From: Bryobacteraceae bacterium
GTDB taxonomy: Bacteria > Acidobacteriota > Terriglobia > Bryobacterales > Bryobacteraceae
DNA: 16,145 nucleotides
NCBI GenBank assembly: GCA_014379815.1
Contig: JACMLA010000136.1
Span: 1 to 16,145 of the forward strand
Reading direction: 5' to 3'
The notes below the pieces were generated by a model. It was not told where the DNA came from, ran no database searches, and worked only from the letters and a program-made list of their open reading frames with translations. Within the stretch, counting starts at the first letter, position 1, and every line of letters begins with the position of its first letter. Position numbers and translations under genes: made by a program. Positions 6,761 through 13,306 of this stretch are shown here, one piece after another.

Positions 6761-8683
6761 GTGTCCCTGACTGAGAGTGCGGTCTTTCTTACGCTGCTCT
6801 GCATCTCCTCCTTTCTTTTCTGGCGAAGATTATCTCCGGTCGTAAGTACAATCCGGTTGTCAAAACCTGATCCCGGGTTCCGTTGGGGCTCGACAGGAAA
6901 ACGAATTCAGGCGTTCGTCTGGGAGGTTCTCTGTCAGGGCAAGGTGATTCAGCAGCGTCCTTTGCCGGGCATCGCTCATGCACTTGTTTTCTGGGGATTC
7001 CTGGCCTTCGGGCTGGTCACAATCGACCACATCGCCGCAGGGTTACGCCTCGACCTGCTTGCGCCGGAAGGATTTTTCGGCCAATTCTATTTCGCGTTTG
7101 CTGGCCTGTTTGCGATCGCTGTTGCTGTATCGATAATCGGCCTCGCAGTGCGACGTTTTCTCGTGCGCCCCATATGGCTGGGCAAGATCTCTTACGAATC
7201 GGGCTTGATTGCTCTGCTGATCCTGACCCTGATGCTGACTTACCTTGCGTCGTGGCTCTGGCTCCCTGAGACCTCGGGTGGCGGGCGAGTGGACTGGTGG
7301 GTGCACACGATTGCGCTCCTCGTCTTTCTGCCCCTCGTCCCGCATACAAAGCACCTGCATCTGATCCTGAGCCCGGTCACGATCTTCCTGAAGCGAGATG
7401 GCTTCAGTCAGATTCCTCCGCTAAACGGGGACGAAGACTTTGGCATTCAAACTGGGAAGGACATCACTAATCTAGTCGCACTGCAGGCCTTCAGTTGCGT
7501 CGAGTGCGGCCGATGCACCGAGCATTGTCCTGCTAACAATACAGGGAAGGTGCTGGATCCGAAGAAGCTAATTGTAGGTCTGCGCCGCTACCTGCGGGAT
7601 CATGGACCCGGAGCAGACGCAGTCATTGTAGGAAAAGGCGGAAGTGAGCTTCTTTCTGTGGAAGATCGGCCTGATGCGAACAATTCCGTCGCTCCCTATA
7701 TACCCGAGGAGATGCTCTGGCAGTGCACCAGTTGCGGAGCATGCGAGTATCAGTGCCCCGTCGGCATTCAGCATCTTCCAATCATCATTGGCCTCCGGAG
7801 AGGCCTCGTCAATACAGGTCAGTGGGAAGACGAATATGGGGAGAAGCTCTTTCTTTCGATTGAGAAATATGGCAATTCGCTCGGGTTCTCTTCATCGGAA
7901 CGGGACAAATTCATCACGAAGTCTGCTTTGCCGACTTTTGATGGCCATCAGGAATACTGCCTCTGGCTGGGATGTATGGGCGCCTACGACCCGGGTGGTC
8001 GCGAGATCATCTTGTCGCTCACTCAGGTGCTGGACTATCTCGGCGTAACCTGGGGCGTGCTGAAAAAAGAGAAATGCACTGGCGACCCGGTCCGACGCCT
8101 TGGCAACGACCTTCTGGTAGGAACTCTTGCCGAATTCAACGCGACCCAACTGGGCGCGCATCCCGAGGTCAAAGTTCTCACAATCTGCCCACACTGCGTC
8201 CGCACGATGACCGAGGATTGGAAGGAGTTTGGTGTCACCGTCCAGGTGGAGCACCACAGTACCTTTCTGGCTCGGCATGCTGCTGCTTTGCCGACCGCAG
8301 GCAGGGACAGTGGGCAGACAGGAAGTGTTACGTTTCATGACCCCTGCTACTTGGGTCGCTATGAAGACACTTACCAGGCACCTCGCGAAGTGATTTCACG
8401 AACGGCCACGGTACTCGACCCGCCCCGTGCGGAAGAACGCGGCTTCTGTTGTGGAGCAGGCGGTGGCCGCATGTTTTTAGGGGAGGAGCCAGGAGAGCGT
8501 GTGAATGTAGTGCGCGCCCGGCAACTCGCATCTACGGGCGCTGCCACGATAGCCGCAGCTTGCCCGTTCTGCAGTTCCATGTTTCGGGACGCACTTGCGC
8601 AAATCTCGCCAGCACCTCCAAAGCTACTGGACATCGCTCAGATCGCAGCGGCTTCTCTGCCCCGCAAACTGGAAGTATTGTGA
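6761..8683 (+). CDS. Membrane Fe-S oxidoreductase: NarI-like, 2x[4Fe-4S], two CCG domains
   Basis: A 640-residue fusion starting at GTG 6761. Residues 4-200 hold about five membrane helices of the nitrate-reductase gamma type, with His73, His90, His182 and His195/198/200 as possible b-heme ligands. Two [4Fe-4S] ferredoxin motifs follow: C246xxC249xxC252xxxC256-P and C322xxC325xxC328xxxC332-P. Two CCG (DUF224) domains then occur: C405, C439 (followed by Thr, not Cys) with C476xxC479; and C529, C563-C564 with C601xxC604. This is the build of HdrD/GlcF-like reductases and of the proposed ETF:menaquinone oxidoreductase, which would pass electrons from a flavoprotein or dehydrogenase to quinone. 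No EtfAB genes lie in the window. It is coupled by a 4-nt overlap to the next gene. Confidence 0.88.
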   Translation: MSLTESAVFLTLLCISSFLFWRRLSPVVSTIRLSKPDPGFRWGSTGKRIQAFVWEVLCQGKVIQQRPLPGIAHALVFWGFLAFGLVTIDHIAAGLRLDLLAPEGFFGQFYFAFAGLFAIAVAVSIIGLAVRRFLVRPIWLGKISYESGLIALLILTLMLTYLASWLWLPETSGGGRVDWWVHTIALLVFLPLVPHTKHLHLILSPVTIFLKRDGFSQIPPLNGDEDFGIQTGKDITNLVALQAFSCVECGRCTEHCPANNTGKVLDPKKLIVGLRRYLRDHGPGADAVIVGKGGSELLSVEDRPDANNSVAPYIPEEMLWQCTSCGACEYQCPVGIQHLPIIIGLRRGLVNTGQWEDEYGEKLFLSIEKYGNSLGFSSSERDKFITKSALPTFDGHQEYCLWLGCMGAYDPGGREIILSLTQVLDYLGVTWGVLKKEKCTGDPVRRLGNDLLVGTLAEFNATQLGAHPEVKVLTICPHCVRTMTEDWKEFGVTVQVEHHSTFLARHAAALPTAGRDSGQTGSVTFHDPCYLGRYEDTYQAPREVISRTATVLDPPRAEERGFCCGAGGGRMFLGEEPGERVNVVRARQLASTGAATIAAACPFCSSMFRDALAQISPAPPKLLDIAQIAAASLPRKLEVL

Positions 8684-10278
8684 AAACCGCTCTTGCAAAG
8701 ATTTGCCTCTTCGCCAGCTGTATCGTGGCGGTGCCCAACCTTCCCGGGCAGGCCCAGTTGTCGCTGGACCTCATTATTGAAGGGGGTCGTGTCGCGGATG
8801 GTACCGGGGCGCCCTGGTACATTGCTGACGTAGGGATTCGTGGCGACTCCATCGCGGCGCTGGGGAACTTGACAGGCGCGACTGCTCGTCGTCGCATCCG
8901 AGTAAACGGTCTCGTCGTTGCTCCCGGCTTCATTGACGTACACAGCCACGCGGCCCGCTTTCTCCCGGTGAATCCAACGCTCGAAAGTCACATTCGCCAG
9001 GGCGTCACATCCGTCATCGAAGGTCCGGACGGAGGCGGTCCTGTCCCTGTGGCGCCAGCGCTCGCAAAGCTCACTGAGATCCGTCCCTCGATCAACTTTG
9101 GCTACTACTCAGGTCATAACTCAGTGCGTACGAAAGTGATGGGCCTGGTAAATCGGCCTGCGACGCCGGAACAGATGGCGCAAATGAAGGCTCTGGTCCG
9201 GCAGGACATGCTCGATGGAGCATTCGGACTCGCAACGGGTCTCTTCTACGTGCCGGGCAACTACGCTTCCACCGAAGAAGTTATTGAATTGGCAAAGGTC
9301 GCAGCACCTCTGGGCGGAATGCACATCTCGCATATGCGCGATGAGGCCGCAAACATCGTCACCAGCGTCAAAGAGACCATCCGGATCGGCGAGGAAGCCG
9401 GCCTGCCAACCCAAATCTCTCATCACAAGATTATTGGCAAGCAGAACTGGGGTTTGAGCGGCGATACGCTCCGCCTGGTTGCGGAAGCAAGGCAGCGCGG
9501 TATCGACGTCACCATCGATCAATACCCCTACACTGCTTCGAGTACAGGAACCGGCGCTATGTTTCCCCAATGGTCGCTCGAGGGTGGGTCTTCAGCATTA
9601 CGCGAGCGGCTCAAAGCGCCCGAATCCAGAGCAAGGATCAAGCTGGAAATTGAGCGCCGCATCCGCGAAGACCGGGGAGGCGGCGATCCCGTAAATGTCC
9701 AGTTTGCCCGCTGTGAGTGGGACCACTCACTCGACGGACGAACACTGGCCGACGCTACTGCTGCCCGAGGATTGCCCGTGAGCATAGCGAATGCCGCCGA
9801 AGTTGCCATGGACATACAGGCCAAAGGAGGCTGCTCGGCGATCTATCACGCCATCAGTGATGACGACCTCATCCGCATCATGCAGGCTCCATGGACGATG
9901 ATCGCCAGCGACGGCGAAGCACCTGTGTTTGGACAGGCGTCTCCTCATCCGCGTGCCTACGGAACCTTCCCTCGCGTTCTGGGGCGTTATGTACGGGAAC
10001 GCAAAGTTTTGATGCTGGAAGATGCTGTGCGGCGAATGACTTCTCTGCCTGCAGCGAGACTGAAACTGACAGACCGGGGAGTGATCCGTCCCGGCTTAAA
10101 GGCTGACATCATCGTCTTCAATCCCGCGACCATCATTGACCGCTCCGACTATGCAAAACCTCACCAGTACTCAGAGGGAGTTGTCGCTATGCTGGTCAAC
10201 GGTGTGGTCGTGATGGACGAAGGAAAGCTGACCGGAGAAAGGCCGGGCAAAGCTCTGCTCGGTCCAGGAAAACAATAG
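8680..10278 (+). CDS. Secreted D-aminoacylase-like amidohydrolase
   Basis: A 532-residue exported amidohydrolase. The start GTG (8680-8682) overlaps the upstream TGA (GTGA), indicating translational coupling, and places a signal peptide (lysines, then a hydrophobic run to LPGQAQ, residues 1-26) first. The metal-dependent TIM barrel shows GFIDVHSH (83-90, His88 and His90), MHISHMRDE (214-222, His218), ISHHK (246-250) and ASDGEAP (409-415, Asp411). GLFYVPGNYAS and DQYPYTASSTG are typical of N-acyl-D-amino-acid deacylases, and a small beta domain at the ends closes the fold (IRPGLKADIIVFNP). The usual zinc-bridging Cys of D-aminoacylase (in GNCG) is Asp117 here (EGPDG), so the substrate may differ; a role on D-amino-acid or peptidoglycan-derived amides is inference. 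Confidence 0.85.
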   Translation: MKTALAKICLFASCIVAVPNLPGQAQLSLDLIIEGGRVADGTGAPWYIADVGIRGDSIAALGNLTGATARRRIRVNGLVVAPGFIDVHSHAARFLPVNPTLESHIRQGVTSVIEGPDGGGPVPVAPALAKLTEIRPSINFGYYSGHNSVRTKVMGLVNRPATPEQMAQMKALVRQDMLDGAFGLATGLFYVPGNYASTEEVIELAKVAAPLGGMHISHMRDEAANIVTSVKETIRIGEEAGLPTQISHHKIIGKQNWGLSGDTLRLVAEARQRGIDVTIDQYPYTASSTGTGAMFPQWSLEGGSSALRERLKAPESRARIKLEIERRIREDRGGGDPVNVQFARCEWDHSLDGRTLADATAARGLPVSIANAAEVAMDIQAKGGCSAIYHAISDDDLIRIMQAPWTMIASDGEAPVFGQASPHPRAYGTFPRVLGRYVRERKVLMLEDAVRRMTSLPAARLKLTDRGVIRPGLKADIIVFNPATIIDRSDYAKPHQYSEGVVAMLVNGVVVMDEGKLTGERPGKALLGPGKQ

Positions 10279-10289
10279 CGAACAAAATA

Positions 10290-10317
10290 CGAGGCGGAAT
10301 GCTTGCGGCCCGCCTCG
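10290..10317 (+). terminator. Hairpin after the amidohydrolase gene, no T-tract
   Basis: CGAGGCGG (10290-10297) and CCGCCTCG (10310-10317) pair perfectly over 8 bp around a 12-nt loop, 12 nt after the stop codon. No run of T follows on either strand, so it may be a 3'-end stabiliser or a poor terminator. The rest of the gap (10318-10401) shows no clear promoter. Confidence 0.4.
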
Positions 10318-10401
10318 CAGAATACAGGGGTGGATATTCGACGTCTGTCTATGTATGCGGAAGCTGAAAGGAAAGTGGGTCAAAACTAACAGCGAGAACT
10401 T

Positions 10402-11106
10402 ATGCCCTGGATGGTAAACGGAGAGCTGGTCGATGAAGATGCAGTTCGCGCGGAGGCCCAGATGATGCGACAGGCACATCGTGAATCCGTGCCGGATATG
10501 GATCCCATCGAAGCAGAGATGCAATTGAAGGAATGGGCGCGTGAGAACGTGATCGAGCGGATGCTCTTACGTCAGGCAGGTCAGGAGACGGTACCACCGT
10601 TTAAGCCGCCTGTCGAAAAAGACATCGCTGCTTTCTACGCGAAAAACAAACAGAAGTTCTACGCTCCTGAGCTCTGCTGGGCGAAGCACATCATCCGCAA
10701 TGTCGAACCCGAAGCCGGCGAGGAAAAAGCGCTGGAGCAGATCAAACTCTCTCAGGAAGCGCTTGCCCAGGGCGAATCCTTCGAATCCGTCGCAGACCGC
10801 TTTTCGGATTGCCCGGGCAATGGCGGCAACTTAAACTGGTTTCCCCGGGGCGAAATGGTGGAGGAATTCGACGCAGAGGTTTTTGACTTACCTGTAGGAC
10901 AAACCACAGGAATCTTTCGTACCGTGTTTGGTTTTCACATCGCCCGTGTTTACGGTCGGAAACCCGCCGGTATTCGTCCTCTCTCAGATGTGCGGCAGCA
11001 AATTGTCGAGGCTCTAACTGCGGAACGGGCCCAGCAGGCACTGGAAGACTACATCGATGCTCTCCGGGCGAAGGCCGACATAAAGCAGGTGAGGTCCGCC
11101 ACATGA
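10402..11106 (+). CDS. Parvulin-type peptidyl-prolyl isomerase, apparently cytosolic
   Basis: A 234-residue foldase of the PpiC/SurA rotamase family, which speeds cis-trans isomerisation of prolyl bonds. A helical SurA-like N-terminal part (residues 1-75, starting MPWMVNGELVDE) precedes the parvulin domain (about 87-186). That domain contains CWAKHIIRN with His96, then SFESVADRFSDCPGNGGNLN and WFPRGEMVEEFDAEVFDLPVG, and ends in VFGFHIARVYGR. A helical tail follows. Unlike SurA or PrsA it lacks a signal peptide, and an in-frame TAA at 10387-10389 shows that none has been missed upstream, so it should act in the cytosol, as NifM does. Its stop overlaps the FGE start (ATGA), which suggests the two are made together. 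No strong ribosome site precedes it. Confidence 0.88.
   Translation: MPWMVNGELVDEDAVRAEAQMMRQAHRESVPDMDPIEAEMQLKEWARENVIERMLLRQAGQETVPPFKPPVEKDIAAFYAKNKQKFYAPELCWAKHIIRNVEPEAGEEKALEQIKLSQEALAQGESFESVADRFSDCPGNGGNLNWFPRGEMVEEFDAEVFDLPVGQTTGIFRTVFGFHIARVYGRKPAGIRPLSDVRQQIVEALTAERAQQALEDYIDALRAKADIKQVRSAT
11087..11094 (+). promoter_or_regulatory. Shine-Dalgarno for the FGE gene
   Basis: AGGTGAGG lies in the end of the isomerase gene, 8 nt before the ATG at 11103. It supports this start over the internal ATG at 11151, and so keeps the N-terminal CCVPSK segment in the protein. Confidence 0.6.
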
Positions 11107-12059
11107 AGCTTCAGCCCATAAACCCATGCTGTGTGCCGAGCAAGCAACGGATGGCCCACCTGGAGTTATCACGCGACTACTCGCAGCAGCAGAAGCGCAT
11201 CCGCAACGGCTCTACCGACGGCATGCTTCAACTGGATGGCGGCACATTCCTGATGGGCACCGAATACGAAGGCCAGTTCCAACAGGATGGTGAAGGGCCC
11301 GTTCGCAAGGTTACAGTGGACAGTATCTGGATAGATGCGAAGCCTGTCAGCAATCTGCAATTTGCAGAGTTCACCGAGGTAACGGGATACCAGACAGAAG
11401 CCTCACGATTCGGCTGGTCTTTCGTATTTCAGTCGCACGTAGACCAGGAGTTGGTCGAAGACCGGGTACCGGGAGCTAGCTGGTGGACGAAAGTGTCTGG
11501 GGCTACCTGGGAGCATCCGGAAGGGCCCGACACATCAGTCGCAAATCGGGACTTCCACCCCGTTCTCCATGTGAGCTGGAACGATGCAGTCGCGTATGCA
11601 GACTGGGCAGGAAAGCGCCTCCCAACGGAAGCCGAGTGGGAATATGCCGCTCGAGCGGGTCTGGAACAGAAGCTCTATCCGTGGGGCGACGATCTAACGC
11701 CCGGAAGTCGGCATTTATGCAACATCTGGCAGGGCGACTTCCCCAAACAGGACACTGGGGAGGACGGGTGGACCTCGGTCGCACCTTCCGATGCGTTTCC
11801 ACCCAACAAGTTTGGGCTATACAGCATTACAGGTAACGCGTGGGAGTGGTGCTCAGACTGGTTCCACCCAACGTGGCATGCGGCAACCACGAGGCACAAT
11901 CCTGCTGGCCCTCCGGGGGGCACCGCCCGCGTAATGAAGGGCGGCTCCTATCTATGCCACGCTTCCTACTGCAACCGGTATCGGGTAGCGGCGAGGACAT
12001 CCAACACACCCGATAGCGCAACTACGAACATCAGCTTTCGCTGCGTCCGCGACCTGTGA
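11103..12059 (+). CDS. Formylglycine-generating enzyme (SUMF1/FGE family)
   Basis: A 318-residue protein of the FGE-sulfatase fold (about residues 41-318). FGE oxidises the cysteine of the sulfatase motif CxPxR to C-alpha-formylglycine, activating type I sulfatases in the cytosol. Unlike many family members of other function, this one keeps both catalytic, copper-binding cysteines: Cys285 and Cys290 in GGSYLCHASYCNRYR, spaced as Cys336/Cys341 of human SUMF1, followed by AARTSNTPDS and FRC. Other family blocks are GGTFLMGTE (46-54), HPVLHVSWNDAVAYADWAGKR (152-172), LPTEAEWEYAARAG (173-186), LYPWGD and NAWEWCSDWF (245-254). The extra N-terminus carries CCVPSK (9-14), which resembles a sulfatase motif. 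Genuine FGE is therefore likely. No sulfatase gene is in view. Neighbours are the parvulin (4-nt overlap) and the sugar-acid kinase (4-nt gap). Confidence 0.9.
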   Translation: MKLQPINPCCVPSKQRMAHLELSRDYSQQQKRIRNGSTDGMLQLDGGTFLMGTEYEGQFQQDGEGPVRKVTVDSIWIDAKPVSNLQFAEFTEVTGYQTEASRFGWSFVFQSHVDQELVEDRVPGASWWTKVSGATWEHPEGPDTSVANRDFHPVLHVSWNDAVAYADWAGKRLPTEAEWEYAARAGLEQKLYPWGDDLTPGSRHLCNIWQGDFPKQDTGEDGWTSVAPSDAFPPNKFGLYSITGNAWEWCSDWFHPTWHAATTRHNPAGPPGGTARVMKGGSYLCHASYCNRYRVAARTSNTPDSATTNISFRCVRDL

Positions 12060-12063
12060 TCCG

Positions 12064-13287
12064 ATGAGCTCTTCCCGTACCCTTCTCGCGGCGATTGCGG
12101 ACGACTACACGGGCGGGTCAGACATGGCGGGCATGCTTGCCTCTCAAGGCGTCCGCACGCTGCAAACCTTCGGCCAGCCCGACGAGGAGACAATTCACGC
12201 CGCTGCGGGTTTCGACGCCCTTATCGTTTCTTTGAAGACGCGCTCTATCAAGCCTTCCGAGGCGGTAGCTCAATCCATCGTGGCGCTGGGCAGCCTCGGT
12301 TCGCTGGAGCCACGCCAGATCCAGTTCAAATACTGCTCCACGTTCGATTCCACGCGTGAAGGGAACATCGGACCTGTGGCTTCCGCCCTCATGGATGCGC
12401 TCGGAACCGGGTTCACAATTGCTGTACCGGCGCTCCCAATAAATGGCCGAACGCAATACCTTGGCTACCTCTTCGTGAATGGCGTTCTGCTGTCAGAATC
12501 GCCTCTTCGCCATCACCCTCTCAACCCAATGAACGAAGCCAATCTGGTTCGGCATTTGCAGGTCCAGACCACCCGAGAGGTCGGACTCATCGACCTGCAA
12601 TCCGTTCGGGGCGGACAGTCGGAAAGCGACAGTGAGATCGCTCTTGTGGACGCTATTGAGGACAGAGACCTTACCCGCATCGCCAACGCTTACTGGAATT
12701 TGCGTTTTCTTACCGGTGCCAGCGGCATCACTCACGCACTTCCCTCTGTGTGGCGCGAGAGAAACCTCTGGTCGCCACAGCCGCCGGTCCCGATGCGAGC
12801 TGCTGATAACGCAAAGGCGCTCCTCATTGCCGGAAGCTGCTCCGCCGCAACGCTCCGCCAGATTGAGCACTGGACTGGAACGAAAGAAACTATGCGAACC
12901 AACGTGCTTGACGACAACGAAGTCGGACGCCTGGTCGATGTCTGCGAACGGGCGTGGAAATCGACGGATGCCATCCTGCTTTATTCCTCGGCGCCTCCAA
13001 ACGAGCGGATTTCTCAGTTGTCGTCCGCCATAGAACGAGCATGGTCCCAAGTCGCTCAGGCACTGGCTGGTTCCTACGGCACGCTGGTGGTGGCGGGCGG
13101 TGAAACCTCTGGTGCAGTTGTCGAGGCACTGGGGATCCGGTCAGTGCAAATCGGTGTCGAGATCGATCCCGGTGTACCTGCACTTTCCTCCACCAGTGGC
13201 CCCCGGCTAAGCCTGGCGCTGAAGTCGGGCAACTTTGGCTCCCCGGACTTCTTCGCAAAAGCCGTCGCCATCTTGTCAAACCGATAG
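12064..13287 (+). CDS. otnK: Four-carbon acid sugar kinase, 3-oxo-tetronate kinase-like (DUF1537)
   Basis: A 407-residue cytosolic kinase of the OtnK/DtnK/LtnK family, which phosphorylates four-carbon sugar acids (3-oxo-tetronate to 3-oxo-tetronate 4-phosphate for OtnK) with ATP. The N-terminal substrate domain starts with IADDYTGGSDMAG (11-23). It continues with QFKYCSTFDSTREGNIGPV (87-105), VPALPINGRTQYLGYLFVNG (121-140) and LLSESPLRHHPLNPM (142-156), stretches that fit OtnK better than other branches. The C-terminal nucleotide domain has IAGSCS (255-260), VVAGGETSGAVV (342-353) and LALKSGNFG (384-392). The length is normal. ATG 12064 lies 4 nt after the FGE stop without its own ribosome site, so coupled translation is likely. 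The usual partners (OtnC aldolase, OtnI isomerase, a tetronate dehydrogenase) are not in the window. Confidence 0.85.
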   Translation: MSSSRTLLAAIADDYTGGSDMAGMLASQGVRTLQTFGQPDEETIHAAAGFDALIVSLKTRSIKPSEAVAQSIVALGSLGSLEPRQIQFKYCSTFDSTREGNIGPVASALMDALGTGFTIAVPALPINGRTQYLGYLFVNGVLLSESPLRHHPLNPMNEANLVRHLQVQTTREVGLIDLQSVRGGQSESDSEIALVDAIEDRDLTRIANAYWNLRFLTGASGITHALPSVWRERNLWSPQPPVPMRAADNAKALLIAGSCSAATLRQIEHWTGTKETMRTNVLDDNEVGRLVDVCERAWKSTDAILLYSSAPPNERISQLSSAIERAWSQVAQALAGSYGTLVVAGGETSGAVVEALGIRSVQIGVEIDPGVPALSSTSGPRLSLALKSGNFGSPDFFAKAVAILSNR

Positions 13288-13306
13288 CAGCCGTAAAATG
13301 GCAGGC
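13273..13306 (+). promoter_or_regulatory. Promoter for a probably leaderless S9 peptidase message
   Basis: TTGTCA (13273-13278, within the end of the kinase gene) and TAAAAT (13294-13299) resemble -35 and -10 boxes with a slightly short 15-nt spacer. The ATG at 13307 lies 7 nt after the -10 box, where transcription would begin, and there is no Shine-Dalgarno at a usable distance. An in-frame ATG at 13298 overlaps the -10 box and is the less likely start. Confidence 0.5.

Noticed and set aside
8449..8679. Upstream extension of the amidohydrolase frame within the Fe-S oxidoreductase gene
   Set aside because: It overlaps the second CCG domain out of frame. The GTG at 8680 gives an immediate signal peptide and the typical GTGA coupling.
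1559..13287. A sugar-acid pathway linking the MFS carrier and the OtnK-type kinase
   Set aside because: The two genes are about 9 kb apart, with a terminator and genes on the opposite strand between them. A shared pathway is possible but the window gives no direct support.
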